Below, one piece after another: positions 22,836 through 35,556 of a stretch of 64,000 bases of DNA. Made by a program: the position numbers and the translations under genes. Numbering within the stretch: the first letter of the stretch is position 1; each line of letters starts with the position of its first letter. The notes beneath the pieces are model-generated. The model worked only from the letters and a program-made list of their open reading frames with translations. It had not been told where the DNA came from and searched no databases. The stretch covers positions 2,191,001-2,255,000 of the forward strand of contig JARFIW010000668.1 in NCBI GenBank assembly GCA_036346225.1, read 5' to 3'. The DNA is from Platerodrilus igneus (taxonomy: Eukaryota; Arthropoda; Insecta; Coleoptera; Lycidae).

Positions 22836-24211
22836 AGTCGATGTTCCTGGTGATGACTGCCTTCAACCGCTGCATCGTGGGGCACTGGCTGGACTTCGCA
22901 TCATGACGAGTGTCGACCCTGACGCTACCAACCCGGTCGTTCGACTTCACACAAACAACACAACAAGAAACTGCCCGCCTACAGCTCTTGAACTCAGGAC
23001 CCACTTCGGCGCAATTACCGCAAAACTGCACCCGCTCCTTACACTCTGTGGTCCTGTGGCCGAACTCGTAGCAACGAAAGCACTGGATCATTGAGAAATG
23101 ATCCCGAGCCCAAACCATACGCCAACGCAAACAAACTGCCTCCGACAGAAAACACCTCCTAGCCGCCGGCGAAACCTCAAAAACGACGCTGGCCAACGGA
23201 TCTCTGGGTCCCCTGCCACCGAATTGGAACTTCTCCTTCACCTTCTCCTCGAACCTAATCCCCCTGAAGCGGGGGTTCTGAGCAATCAACCTCTGCAGGA
23301 GCTCTTCTTGCTTCATCTCCCTCTCTACCGCGGGGAGCACGATGCGCGGCCTCCTCTTCTCGATGGTCCTAGTTGTAAGACCCTGACAAGCCCCACCTAC
23401 CGTCGACTGCAAACGCCTGGCATCCTTCTTACCAGCACACTCAACAACAACGCCACCCATACGCGTCCGACGTGCTCCGACAACAACGAAACCATCTTTG
23501 GCCGGGTCAACCTTTCTCTTCAACATCACCATGACGTCGTCCTTCACTCCTGGGTTGGCGTCGACACGAACTGCGACCGTCGACGCTGCCTTCCTAACCA
23601 CTGCTCCAGCATAGGACATCACACTTCTTGGTCCCCCCCTACCCTACCACGACCTGCTCAGTGCGCGCCGCTGCCACTGCTACCTCCGCCACAGCCTCCT
23701 TCACCTTGCCACGCACCGTCTTGAGACCCCTAACCATCCCTAATAGCTGATTCGCAACGTCTCAGAACTCGTCCGCGGCGTTGCGAATCACCTTCCTGTC
23801 GTCTACGGTGATGGTCGCCGAAGTAGCAGGAACCCGCTTATGTATAAAACCGTGAGCCCTACTCGCACGGAATATCAAGAGATCCAGCTCATCTAGGTCG
23901 CTAGCAGCAACGCTTCCGTCGCTACCAGTCGACCCACGACGCTGTCCTCTCGACGCTGCGGGCGACTCAGGCTCGGCTCCACACACAAGGGGCGCCGACC
24001 CCTCCGACTCCACCACCGCAGACCCAGGCTCCCTCTGCGACGCGACTACCTCCCCGTCGGACTGCGACACCAACTTCTCTACCGCAACCGCGAGCTCCTT
24101 CTCTCCGACCTTCTCAACCGACCCAGCCTCCGACTGCTCACCCCTGACCGACTCCGAACGACCACCCCTCTTTTTCTTCGGCAACGGCTCCTCATCTCGA
24201 TAGACAACCAT
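22825..24211 (-). pseudogene. R1-clade LINE ORF1 (Gag-like) with CCHC knuckles
   Basis: About 460 codons, clearly GC-richer than the surroundings. The N-terminal third (24211-23762) is acidic and low-complexity. After a stop at 23762 the same frame continues for about 40 codons, and a one-base shift near 23625 leads to the C-terminal half. That half carries CFRCYEFGHRTTEC (C-x2-C-x4-H-x4-C zinc knuckle), CGNCAEVGPEFKSC (His lost, degenerate knuckle) and a third Cys/His-rich block with CCVVC. This arrangement is that of R1/Jockey-type ORF1 RNA-binding proteins. The gene overlaps ORF2 as in active R1-type elements. One stop and one frameshift make it a pseudogene. Confidence 0.85.
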
Positions 24212-25329
24212 GCTGAAAAATCAAATAACAAAACAACAAAGACAAACAAATCCCAAGTCAAAATGCCCTGACGACGCTAAATAAACTTGAAGCTAAGATG
24301 TATAGCTAAACGGCAAAACAACAACAAGTACAGAACAAAAACGCTGCACCAATAAAAGACCGAGATTTCAAATGACCCTTAAACTTCTCTGTATTTATTT
24401 ATTTATTCAAATTTTTAAAAACCACCAAATAAAATTTTAAATTTATCAGAAATAAAATAAACACTAACGTCAAAATAACAAGGAGGACAAAATAAGATAG
24501 CAAACCCAATAAATATACCCAATTAAAAATCTACTCTAACAAAACTGTATTTATTTATTTAAAATTCAAACTAGCTAATTACCTCAAAAACAAATTTATA
24601 AAATACCGGACTTTAAATTTAGAAACGAACTAATTAAAACACTGGTTATTGGAATGCTGTACCGGAAGCATTTACCGCTTGTTTATTCGATGTTTACTGA
24701 ACCTTGAAATGTTACACTTCTAATTATACCCAAAGATCGATTTTAAGGAATCTTAAAGTACACGAGTACTTAAAAATGGAATATTTATATTCAAATTATT
24801 TTAAAATTTACGGTTTTTAGTTATTTGTTTGATTCAAAAGGGCCTAGATTTTGGTTTTTAAATTGTTATTTTATTACACGCACGATATATAATTTTCCCG
24901 AATTTATTTGCTTGTTTTATGCGGTTTTTAACCCGATTTACTAGATTTTTAATAAATTTATTAAAAACGCCTTTTTGAATTATTTTGAAATTATTTTGGG
25001 GTGTTTGGTTATTGGTTTTTGATTTATTAGCCCGAAATTTGATTTAGTTTATTTTTAAACGCAAATTTTAGTTAAAATTTAAGTTAAAACGCGGTTTTTA
25101 TTTAGTATTTAACGGTTTAAATTATTATTATTTGATTTTATTTAATGCCCTGTATATTAAAATTAACGGCACACAATAATGAAAAATAAAATACAATAAA
25201 AAGCAGGGCTTAAACTATAATAAAACAATAACAAATAGCAAAGAACTTACGTGTTTACTGCAGAAGCGGGAGCACTGAAAAACACGTCCCCTCGCTTCAA
25301 GCGGTAACTAGAAAGTTGCTATGTTCGAA
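24212..25329. other. AT-rich flank, possible LINE 5' UTR at its start
   Basis: The first 100-150 bases above 24211 may be the R1 5' UTR; beyond that the sequence is very AT-rich with many TTTA/AAAT runs. No gene seen. Confidence 0.4.
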
Positions 25330-25789
25330 GACAACAAACATAGACACAAGGAGAAAATTGTTGAAAGCATATGTGTGGAATATAGCACAGTACGTCTATG
25401 AAATGTGGGCAGTATGAGAGGCAGACACAAAAATGGTAGAAGCCTTTTGGAATGTTGTGCTTCAAATGATAGCATGCTCAGACAAAGTTAATAGCAAAAG
25501 ATTATAAAAATTGTAGGGGAAATAAGATATCTGCGGAAAACAAAATAAAATAGGGGAAACAGAAGGGTAGGATACGTTTTAAGATATTTTTGGGGAATAG
25601 TGCGAGATATATTACAAGCAGAGATAGGAAAAAAAGAGAAGTAGGTCTAGATCAGATTATTGGACGCAGATAGTGAAAGATGCAGACTGTGAAAATTTCA
25701 AGGAGATGTATAGGTTAGCTCGGAATAGGAAACAATGATGGTATGCTTCTAACCAATTCCAGGACTGAAGACCTAGTAAGGAGGATGTA
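25330..25789 (+). mobile_element. 5'-truncated RTE-type LINE 3' part
   Basis: Plus-strand codons read LLKAYVWNIAQYVYEMWAV, then EAFWNVV, DYWTQIVKDADCENFKEM and YRLARNRKQ, with several stops. This is the C-terminal domain after the RT of RTE/craniofacial-protein-2-like LINEs (family pattern Y-V-W-S-V-x-L-Y-G-x-E-T-W). It is truncated at the 5' end, as usual for LINE copies. Confidence 0.75.
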
Positions 25790-25870
25790 CTTGAAAAGTA
25801 TTTGTATCAGAACAGTGCGTATGAGATTAAACATTAAATACTTATCTGCTTGAACCTTATGGGATAAAAT

Positions 25871-25918
25871 GGCCGTGAACAATCTTATCCCAAAACCAAT
25901 ATGAGATTGTTCACGACC
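25871..25918. other. Stem-loop with 18-bp arms
   Basis: 25871-25888 (GGCCGTGAACAATCTTAT) and 25901-25918 are inverted with two mismatches, with a 12-base loop. It lies about 450 bp past the host-gene stop codon. Unknown role. Confidence 0.5.
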
Positions 25919-26286
25919 TTTTTGGTATATGAAAGTTGAATTTACGAAATTTAGTTCGCCATATTTGGTGTAAATATCCAAATTAATCTTCGTTGCTTGA
26001 TGGATTATTTCATACTTTGTTATATAAGTTTTCGGAAAAGTATACGAAAAAAACATTTTTTGAATTAATCTCACCCCCGATAACGGTGGTTAAATATTAC
26101 CTTGTTAATGCACTACTATTTTCCTATGCGCATCTAGCTATAATCGAATTGCCTATTTACGAAAGTTATGAAAATCAGTTCTGAAGTTTAAAAACTATAT
26201 TTTTGTGCTAGCTCAATCAAAATTATCAGAAAAGAAATGGCGCCTTTCTCAAACAAAAATTCAAGGATTACAATATATTAATTACA
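25919..26286. other. 3' flank of the CRAL-TRIO gene
   Basis: AT-rich; opposed short frames (25715-26074 minus, 25993-26184 plus) have no known domain. Confidence 0.4.
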
Positions 26287-26292
26287 TTTATT
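26287..26292 (-). promoter_or_regulatory. Poly(A) signal of the CRAL-TRIO gene
   Basis: AATAAA on the minus strand, 77 bases after the stop codon at 26369. Confidence 0.6.
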
Positions 26293-26368
26293 GGAAGAAT
26301 TATACAGTGTACTTTGTGTTTAACCGTACACGTTTGTCCATATACAATATATTGTATTAGTAAAACTT

Positions 26369-26554
26369 TTACTTTCGTTCTCTACGTCCACACGAATTCA
26401 TTTTACTAATAAAGTCTGTATAGTTTTCTATTGCGGGAAACCAATTAGCACCAGAATAATCAATTTCGGGTAACTCTCCTCCGTAATTTTTCGGTAAATG
26501 TGAGGGTGTCAAAAACTTGTGCAGTTTCTCCATTTTACTTCCATGGAAATATAA
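26369..26554 (-). CDS. CRAL-TRIO protein, last coding exon
   Basis: Begins right after a 3' splice site (TTTTACAG, phase 0) and encodes 61 residues to the stop: LYFHGSKMEKLHKFL, then LPKNYGGELPEIDYSG and a basic end (GRRERK). The F-H-G, L-P-x-x-Y-G-G and L-P-x-I-D-Y-x-G pattern is the C-terminal part of the CRAL-TRIO lipid-binding domain (clavesin/alpha-tocopherol-transfer-protein-like). These proteins carry small lipids such as retinoids, tocopherol or phosphoinositides between membranes; the ligand here cannot be told. The preceding intron (26555-26607) is only 53 bases. The frame is intact. Confidence 0.88.
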   Translation of the reverse strand, partial: LYFHGSKMEKLHKFLTPSHLPKNYGGELPEIDYSGANWFPAIENYTDFISKMNSCGRRERK

Positions 26555-26607
26555 CTGTAAAATACTACATGTAGCAACATTTAAGCCCCATTTAAGCATT
26601 TACATAC

Positions 26608-26912
26608 CCTGCCACTTAATTTTGATTTGATGAACGGTTTAAATATTTTCCAGATAATGTTGAAAAGAAAAGGTTCTTTCACAATATGAACTTCTTTCAA
26701 CCTAAGTGGCATTGCATCTTGGATAAAACTTAGAAGTTTTAAACTGAAAGCTGGACTAAAAGCGAATGCTTGCTTTCTTCCAAGGCCGTCGAAGTCTAAG
26801 ACCACTACTACGCCACGAACTTGAGTTTCCGGTTCTAAAATAGCTGCTTCGTGAATTAAGTAGAACATTCGAAACAGTTGGTCTTGTGTTACTTTTGATG
26901 GATCCCATTTTT
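26608..26912 (-). CDS. CRAL-TRIO protein, middle coding exon
   Basis: A 305-base exon between a 3' splice site (TTGTTTAG, ending 26913) and the donor GTATGT (26607-26602). It encodes KWDPSKVTQDQLFRMFY, then EAAILEPETQVRGVVVVLDF and DGLGRKQAFAFSP, then DAMPLRLKEVHIVKEPFLFN and KPFIKSKLSGR. E-P-E-T-Q-V-x-G-V-V-V-x-x-D-F-x-G-L and the P-L-R-x-K-x-V-H-I-V-x-x-P block are the heart of the CRAL-TRIO fold that closes over the lipid. No stop or shift is present, unlike every transposon nearby, so I take this as a functional host exon. Confidence 0.9.
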
Positions 26913-26963
26913 CTAAACAAGGATTTGATTACAAAAAGAGCATAATACAAATACATACATACA

Positions 26964-26966
<3 letters not shown>

Positions 26967-27021
<55 letters not shown>
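26967..27021. repeat. (TA)n microsatellite, left edge of repeat F-A
   Basis: About 27 TA units inside the host-gene intron. Confidence 0.95.
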
Positions 27022-27022
<1 letters not shown>

Positions 27023-29179
27023 CTCATATTTAGACCAGGGTAGAAAATTAAATAATCACATCAAATAATTTTAATCACCGTGTATAATGAATATTATTAG
27101 ATAATACGCGTTATTAAAACCGTGAAGCATAAAAATTTATTAGTTTCATTAAACATAAGAGATTTAAATCATGTACAAGACGCTTTATATCAAAAGAAGC
27201 AGTATTAAAAGCTCTGCGTGTAATGTAATTATTCCTAAACAAATGGAAATTACGTGCAAAATTTATCTTAATTAACTCTATTTCAAGTAACCGGTATTGA
27301 ACAAAACGTACAGATAATATCTACAGAAACTTGCAAAACCCAATAAAATGCAAATCCTAGAAGTGTTAGTTAGAAGTAGGATGTTTGAACACACCTGCGT
27401 ATTTTAAAAGGCAATTTCAGTTTAATTCGTTTAGATAAACATGTCGATTCTAAGGATATTGGAAACGGTCAGATGCTTTAGCACGAAATACAAAACAGGG
27501 TTTATTTAAAAGCTCATTCGGCGAAAATTTTGCAGATAATTAATGTTTACAAAGAATCTTGGAGAAACCGGGGCTCAATATTCACGAGAAGGTGCGATAC
27601 GGGGTTATTAAACCCAGATAGTCCACATGGACTAAAATATAATCGATAATAAAGAATATCAATTTGCACCAATACGAACAGGTTAGAAAAGGAAAGAGAA
27701 AATGCGTCAAGCAAAGACACATATAGTAAAAGGCGTGATTTAAGCAACGTCACGAGGGTCACAATTGGTTGAAAATAGGATGCAAATATCAGAGGTAGAA
27801 ACAACAATTTCTGTACAAAATTAATTAGTTTTTCTCGGACATGTTTGCGTGCCGTGGGAGAATTTCTGAGATTTAAATGGGGCGAGTGAAAAATTCGTAA
27901 AAACCGACGCGCGAGCGACGGACTGGGAACATAGAATGAGAAATTGTTAAGAACTGTCTGTTTTGAGGACAAAAGCGACGTGCCGGCTATTCGCTATATA
28001 TACCGGTGGTAATATGAATTTCGGCCTCTTAGACTTTTGACTATTCGATGCGTTAAAAGCTCTTACATCCGCGACTTGATTCAAGATGTTAAACAGTGCA
28101 TTTTAGTTTGATAAAATAATTTAAAATTTTGCTCGTATATTTTAGTGATTCAAAATAGTTTGTTATTTACGTGCTAACATGAATGTACTTCAGTGCACTT
28201 AGATACAAGGTAATAAAATTTAGTATCACTGTACCAATTAGCAAAATTTACAACGACAAATGTATACACAAAAGTAGGCAGTTTTGGCGTATATTGGTGA
28301 AAGACGCATGAATTTCTCTGCTATTTTTCGGGGCTGTTAATAATTAAATGGTTCAAATACGTGTCTGGATCCACGAAACAAGGGTCAGATATACACAGAT
28401 GAGTTCCGGAAAAGCCCAGAAACAACTTTAAATAAATGGTGATGGAGAAAATTTTAAAAGCGTTGAGAATTAGAAGCCGTAAATATAATCCTGTTGGAAT
28501 GGTGTGATTAACTAAAGGGACGATGTACATTGAAGCTACGAGGACAGTAACCTTCAGGTAAATTATACTATTTTGTTTGACATTTTGTGTGTGTTGAATA
28601 ACTTTATAATTGATTTACTTTAAATGGACATTAGTGAAATTGTACTAACCATAAAATTTTAATTTTAAGATGAAATTTGCTTGTTTAAGTAGAAAGGGTA
28701 TTTAGTATTGATGTTCTGAATTATGATGAAACTTTGGGTATGTCTTTGAGCTCAATTAGACGAACCTGGTTAATTAACGTAAAGGGGTGGTAGATGCTCC
28801 TTTATACTCAGACTCGGTCTGCTTATATTGTTATATTAATTAGTAGGCATCCAACAAGGACTTTAATTCTGGATGCACGTTAAAGTGATAATAAAATTAA
28901 TCTTGAAATTCTTTTTAAAACTGAATTTTATGCTGAAATTTAATTTGAAAATTTAATGTATTCTGAATATTGATGTAAATAGAGTTAACGTTGATGTTTG
29001 TGGTAGGAATGTGTTGTTTAATTTTATGAATGAGGAGGTTTATAAAATTAGGTGAGCAGCTGAGGCGAAACCAGGATCACAGCAGTTTATGACGCCCAAT
29101 CGGTGGGACTAAAATTTTTTTGTTGAAAGGACCCAGTTCCCGCATTCAAAGGAGTATATCACAGCAATATATACATAAA

Positions 29180-29186
<7 letters not shown>
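27022..29186 (+). mobile_element. Family F long repeat, copy A
   Basis: Shares blocks with 51261-53302 and 59068-61166: the GGAAATTACGTGCAAAATTT region at 27244, the GTATTGAACAAAACG region at 27293, a TATA-box region (CTATATATACC near 27995), a leader ending at a possible splice donor (CTTCAG|GTAAAT, 28556) and a PBS-like GACGCCCAATCGGTGGG at 29088. It is bounded by (TA)n on both sides. No coding domain. I infer an LTR-type remnant of an unnamed family, inserted in the host-gene intron. Confidence 0.5.

Positions 29187-29227
<41 letters not shown>
29187..29227. repeat. (TA)n microsatellite, right edge of repeat F-A
   Basis: About 20 TA units with a preceding imperfect tract. Confidence 0.95.
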
Positions 29228-29229
<2 letters not shown>

Positions 29230-30885
29230 GAAGTGTTAGTAAGAGAAAAAGGTTCTAAAGGTTATTTTGTTGAAGGTAGTGTATGCCAAATAAAGAAAGC
29301 CAAATATCAGATCCCGTAACTGAGAAATTTATGTTTGCCGTACTTTACAAATGTTAAAGTGTTTGAAATATTAGTCAAAGTATAAGTGCCAAGACGTAAA
29401 AAAACAATGACTTGATGACGTGATAAAGCACCGTATTTAAGGATTTACACTGAGTTGTATGTTTAATAAGCCATAGAATGTACATTTGCTAATCGAGACA
29501 CCGGATGCGTCTGTAGAAATTACACTATTTACCACACAGATCCAGGTTTTTACGTGTAACATTTCGGCATTTATTTTAGTAGAATCAACCTTTGGACAAA
29601 CATGTAATATCAAAATTATAAGTAATAGTATTGTCAAATGTGATTGAAGGGTTGTGCGATATTAAGGACCAATGATTGAACATTTATATATGAAAAAGGA
29701 AAGTGTAAAAGAAAGATTATAAGGTATTAGTGACACGAACTTGTTGGGACGATTGTATTGGATGGAATTTGTATAAAATGTATTAAAGAGTAGGCATATT
29801 TTAATTGTAATAATCACCTAGGAAAAGATAAACAAGAGGTCGATTTATAAATGTTTTGGGTAGTAAGACGTATTTTTGTAAACTGCGCTATATTTTGAAT
29901 ATAAAGAGTTAATAAATGTTTTTGAGAAGTTTACGAGTTTAATTGATATACAGAAGAATACTAATAAGAGAGAGAAATAATTAAATAATAGTAACGACGA
30001 AGTAATAAAGTGATAAAAGTGGATTAGTGAGATTGAAAAAGGCAGAATAAATAGTTGGATATTGGAACGAGATTGATAAAGGCAGAAAGGCATTGAATGG
30101 GATTTATGAAACTGAAGGCGATATTAATGGAATAGATTTGGATATGGTATTATGGGTAGAATGGTATTGAATGGTAATTAGAGGATAGCAGTGAATTGGA
30201 AAGAGTGGATTTAAGAGGAAAGCATTGAATTAGGAACGAGCGGAATTTGGCAAAGGAAAGCATTGGAGTAGCAGGAGGATTAATACGAGTAAAAAAGATC
30301 AACATCAGGAAAATTAGCGCAGGGGAAGTAACATTAAAAAATAGTCAAAATTCTAAATTTGGTCATATTTATTTTAGATTTGGGATATCAAAATTCATTA
30401 AAAGAAACCTGGAGTCTGGACAGCAGATTTTTCATAGTGATAGTGCCACGCATTGTAAAGACGCATACGGCGAGTGAGATTTTTGAGCCAGTTTTCATAG
30501 AGGCCGACAGCGACGTTTTAAATCAGGTGAGTACTGTGTGTTTTGAACGTCAAAGTCATAAATTGGTAATATTAATTAATTTGGCACAAGGCTACGTAGA
30601 TCGTATATAAAAATTTGGCATATACAAGTAAAAGATTACAGGTACAAAAATAAAGGTAGTGCAGTTTGGTTGGTGCATTGCACATCTACTTACCACTGAA
30701 CCCACGGTAAGTAGGTGGATACCCTGGGAAGGCGAGTTTCAAATAGTCGAGGCATATTAATACAGTTTTGTTTTTATCGACCGACCAAACGTAGATAAAG
30801 CACGAAATAAAAAGTAAATATTTGCATATTATATAAAATTAAATAAATAAAATTAATAATAAAAAGCGGGGGGCGAGCATAAGAA
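29228..30885. other. Intronic repeat-like DNA, no gene recognised
   Basis: Purine-rich on the plus strand with GGAATAGA/GGAAAG-type runs at 30060-30260. A weak resemblance to the end of family E (GTCGAGGCATATTAA near 30747) suggests a further, decayed copy, but I cannot align it through. Confidence 0.3.
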
Positions 30886-33070
30886 TATATATATAATCGT
30901 TAATTAAGGGGTCATTGGGATTATAAGGGCACAAGTGAACTCATAGGTTGAGAGCTTTTGAATAAGAGAAAATAAATTTATTCAGTTAGGGAGTTGGAAT
31001 ATTTTTAATAACTATTCTTTTAACTTAAGTAGTGTATAATAATGTAGGGTCAATTTAACTTAGCCAAGGATAATGTAACATAATACCTGTGCGATTATAG
31101 GGCATGATAAATAATAATTGAGGTAAAATCATTCTAACGTAGTTAAATTTGTAGTAAAGTATTATATGACAATGTAAAAGCGTGGAGCAGGTGTTAAAAT
31201 AACATTTCTATTTTCAAACGTAAAATCCAACACGTTTAAAACAAAACGACGAGGGGAGATAATATTTCTCGGTAAGCTTGGCAACAAACAAACTTTAATG
31301 GGTTATTGGGAAAGAACAGCCGTTGGGATTAAAGTAAACGCGGTTTGGTGGTTAAAATATTGATTTCAATCTTGAAGGTAATATAGTAAAAAGCTAAGAA
31401 AAGACCAAGACAGAATGAAAATGTATTGAGTACAAGAGAGATGCATATACTTAATTCAGGAGATAGTATAGCAAGAAGACCTAAATAAAATCAATAATTT
31501 CAAGTATATTTGGAAGCAAATACGCGTCTGTTAAAAAGTGAGAGAATGGAGCCAAGCAAGGTAATTGATGTGAATTGTACCAGAAGGGCAGAAATCCAGC
31601 TGGTGAAGGCATATGTGTGAGATAAAGCTATAGATACAAGGGAGATGAAAGAGGTTTGTTCAAGTTGGAGGCGTAGACAAATGAAAATGTAGAAGCTAAA
31701 TTAGAACGGCGGTTTACAGTTTGAAGCGATTTACCGAGTATCGTTATGTTCGTTATGAAAATTTACAAGAATTCGAGGTTTGTTATGGGTTTTTCGCTGG
31801 AACAACGAGCGGTTAGAAAACATTTTCAAGAATTATAGAAACGAGTGTACAAGCGTACGTGCCAATTTAAAACAGGAGGGGGCGAATTTTACTTATATAA
31901 TCACTGGCAGGGAGGGGCCGGTCTCTCTTACTCTCTTTCTCTTTCGTTTTGATTTCATCCATCATTGGTGATAATAGTTACTTTCAAGTGAACTAGTGCA
32001 ATTTAATAAAAATTTATGTAAAAGGTAATAAAGCATCTTTGTGTTAAAACGTTAAAGTGGTATGTAAGTACAAATCTTATCAAGTTGGTATTGGAATGCA
32101 CGGAAATATTAGATATTAAAATTGTTTGGATGATAAAAAAAAGCGATGTTTGAATAATAAAAGTTAAGTTTGGAGATTGGAATTTTTGGATTGGAAATGG
32201 TAAACAGCGGCATGCATGGCAGATATGGTAATGGGACCAGGGAGTTAGCTGATGGACTGGGTATCTACTAGACGGCAGCATCTCCAAGGAGCTAGGTGGT
32301 GGAGTACATTTAGAAAATAAAAACCAGGTTGGTGATGGAATAGAACATTGAGTGGTGAATATTTTTGTGGTGTTTGTGATTATTTGGATTTGAGTTTGAT
32401 GTGTATTTATTATTATTTAATATTTTATGAACAGAGATTTATGAGACTTTAAAAGGAAATTGATTTCTGAAAATAATTAATGAATTTACAGATAACCAAA
32501 TATTATAAAGAGGTATAGAGAAACCCTCTGATATTTGGTAGTGCAGGAAATTTATATGCACAGTTGTAGAGTTTTATTATGAGCTCATGCTAAAACTAAA
32601 AGGGTAACGTAAGGTATGAGGAACTTCATCTTACTTTAAATCAAAATATTTGTGTTTAAAAGGTTATCAATTTGCATAATTATTGTTATAAAATTTATTG
32701 ACCTTTATGGATGTACCTAAAAGAATGGTGTTTTAAAATGTACTATGGATCTAATTTGAATAGTGTTATATAGTTGGTCAAATGAGTTATTTTGAGTGTG
32801 ATAGGTGTGAATGTCTATTTAGGTTTCAGCATGGGGATATTGGGAGGAAGTTTTTGGATGTAACAGGTAGGTGTCAATATTATTTAAGAAATTAGGTAAT
32901 AGGAATTATTGGGAGCAGCCGAGGGCAAAGATTCGGGGTAAACTACACAGTAAGTATGTCAGCCCAACAGTGGGGCATGATTCCAGAGACGTTCTAGAAG
33001 TAACTACACAGTAATTATGCTTTTCAACGGAGGGGTTCGAGTAGTTAGAACCTAAACTATACAGGCCGGT
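30886..33070 (+). mobile_element. Family F long repeat, copy D (diverged)
   Basis: A TATA-like box (TTATATAAT near 31895), the ACTAGACGGCAGCATCTCCA leader block at 32268 (compare AGACGGCAACATCTTCAAAG at 52444), GAGCTCATGCTAAA at 32581 and a PBS-like AGCCCAACAGTGGGGC at 32961 follow the same order and spacing as in the other F copies. Boundaries are approximate. No coding capacity. Confidence 0.4.
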
Positions 33071-34446
33071 AAGCGTATAATTTTCCTATGTTGTTTGCGG
33101 TTGAAATTTTATTATTGTGTTTAAGGACATATAAAAATGTTTGTTCAACTATTAAAATCTTAAAGGTTACGGTGTTCGAAAAATTGCATGTCAGATATTT
33201 TTCTATGTAAGTGTTGAAATTTAAAGTTTTATAAAAAGAAAGGGAAACGTTTTTCCTTAAATGTAAATCAAATTATTTTGTGAACATGTGAAATAAGCAA
33301 GTGGCTTTATAAAAAGTTTGTAAAGTTTACTTTCAACTAAATATCTACATTTGTTATGTGCCTGATAATTAGTAGATTAACTGTGGTATTCTTGTGCCCT
33401 GCCAACTTGAGCAATTTTAATTTTATTTAACTTATATACTCTTGAATTCTTTTGTAGTAACAAATACTACGTGTGAGATTTATTAGACATTTATTGTGAA
33501 CCAATCTAACAGATCTGTCAATTAGGGTTATACAATTTTGTTTATGAAAATAGTATCTAATATCAAAATTTCAGTATTTAAAGAGAATATTTATGAGTCT
33601 TTATTCTAAAAAAGTGTAATTTTACTTATAAATATCAAATTTGTGATTTTGTTTACATGTATTTGAAAGAAGGGAAAGAATTACTTTAAATTATATTTTT
33701 GGTTCAAAGCACTAAGTCTTTATTTACTAGTATCTAAATTTAATGAGAGTACAATTTGAGAAAATAAATTCCGAATAATGAAATTTGAAGGACACTCCAG
33801 TAGAGTAATGTTTATAGAAGTGATTTAAGTGACTTGTTTTTGATATCCATTTTTAGGTATAACACTTTTAGGGTGGTAGTTCAACGATTATTAATTTATG
33901 TGTAGTGTTGTATTTTTTTTGTTTGTTGCAAGACGCAAACAGTGTTTGTTGATTAAAAGTTTATTGTGTGTTTTTTTAGGATCATCGAAGTAGGAGTTGA
34001 AGTAGACAAATTTGAGAGGTTTTCAGAGGTGTTGTTTCGTCTAACTAGTGTGTTTTGATAGGCCTGTGAGTTCCTGCATCTTCTTATAGGTTACTTTGGT
34101 ATTTTTTGTCCATACCGATGCGGTGGCGCTCAATTCCCATCTCGCTTTTTTGTTCCCCTTTGAGTGTACTTTTCATCCACGCCCAATCTCATTGCTCGCC
34201 TTTGGGGTAATTTCCAGACAAAGCCGTGAATATCGTGAAGTTCGTGAGTCTATTGGAAGTGATAACATTAAAAATAAATTCTTGTCAAATAATAAAAGTA
34301 TACGTCGCGTCACTAACGCCCAACCTCAAAATGGTTGTACTGCTGCGCTCGACTCATCAAAAAGCAAGAAAAAATGTTTCATGGTATGTATTTGTAAAAC
34401 AACAGAAGGAGAACCCAATTGCACCTAACAAAAAAGAGCAGCGGGT
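33071..34446. other. Intronic AT-rich sequence, nothing recognised
   Basis: Overlapping frames at 34096-34519 (110 and 97 codons) show no domain; the second runs into the LINE fragment that follows. Confidence 0.4.
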
Positions 34447-34757
34447 GTATTTGAAGACTACAAACATAGAACCAAGGAGAAACTTATTGAAAGCAAATGT
34501 GGAAAACAAACAAAAATAGGAAAAATAAAAGGGCAGGATATGTTCTAAAGCATTTTTGAGGAACGGTGCGGTATATATTACAAGCAGAGATAGGAAAAAA
34601 GAGGTAGAAGTAGGTCTGGATCAGAATAATGCACGCAGATTGTGAAAGATGGAGACTGTGGAAATTTCAGGAAAATGTGTAGGTTAACTCAGAATAAGAA
34701 ATAATGAGGGTATGCGTCTAACTGGTTCTAGAACTGAAGACCAAATAATGATGATGG
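34447..34757 (+). mobile_element. 5'-truncated RTE-type LINE 3' end
   Basis: Closely similar to 25330-25789, with an internal deletion: the GACTACAAACATAGAACCAAGG block, the ATATTACAAGCAGAGATAGG block, GTAGGTCTGGATCAGA, and an end in TGAAGACC then ATGATG repeats. Not functional. Confidence 0.7.
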
Positions 34758-34889
34758 AAAATAATCCAATAGTTATATCTGCTGATGGAAGTAAAAAATG
34801 TATAAACTACCTCCAAGCTCTGGATTTAACACGGGGATTTACAATACATCTACAAAAAAGTGTTATTCTTCACACATGCCGCGTCATCT

Positions 34890-35275
34890 TCATTTTGTTT
34901 TCGACCTTGCTTAAGGTCGGTTTAACGCAGCTCTAACTCCTTTCTATTCTGTGCTAATCAAAAAGTTCTACATACCTTTTACAACCTAAATTTCTAATAA
35001 TTTGATTAATATAGCTTGGTCTAGGTCTTCCTATATCCTTCTATCTTTTTCCTATCTACCTGGCTCTACATAGATATTAGCAACCTGATGGTTGTTTAAG
35101 AACTCCAACATGTTTACATGATTTTCATTTACAAGGGAATGAAATATTACCTGATTAAATCCTCTAAAAAAAGGAAAGGTGTTAAATTATATGTTATAGT
35201 AAAGTTTAAGCAACGAATCGCTCTCAACATGCCAGACCGCTAACTAATTGTGAGTTATATCATGGTGACCAATGC
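34890..35275 (-). mobile_element. RTE-type LINE 3' fragment joined to unknown repeat (inverted copy of 40260-40481 and 47492-47587)
   Basis: On the minus strand, 35275-35075 matches 40260-40481 (for example CACAATTAGTTAGCGGTCTG), and 35075-34890 continues into LINE codons that match 47492-47587 (AAAGGTATGTAGAACTTTT). It therefore shows the two flanks of the BEL element joined together, a paralogous site without the BEL insertion, and it keeps about 40 bases of LINE text missing beside the BEL copy. Confidence 0.6.
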
Positions 35276-35556
35276 CGCATAGTGAGCAAATTTTTATTAC
35301 TAGAATAAGTTGAATTACTTTCCTATAATCAAAACACCGGTCATTTAGTTTATCCAATACTACATTACTGAGAATTAAATAGAATAATAATAATAATTTC
35401 AGATTTTTGTTAACACGTGGGGTATGTTGTTTTTTAATTCAAAAACATATGACGTAAATGCATTCTTTTATGATTTAAGTGTACACAGGTGAGTACAGTG
35501 GGTATAAATGGGTTTCTACTACTATTTATGCCAAATATAAAAAAAAAATTGCTTAC

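Noticed and set aside
22516..23724. Long plus-strand frames of 192 and 208 codons
   Set aside because: Antisense shadows of the GC-rich R1 ORF1 and endonuclease.
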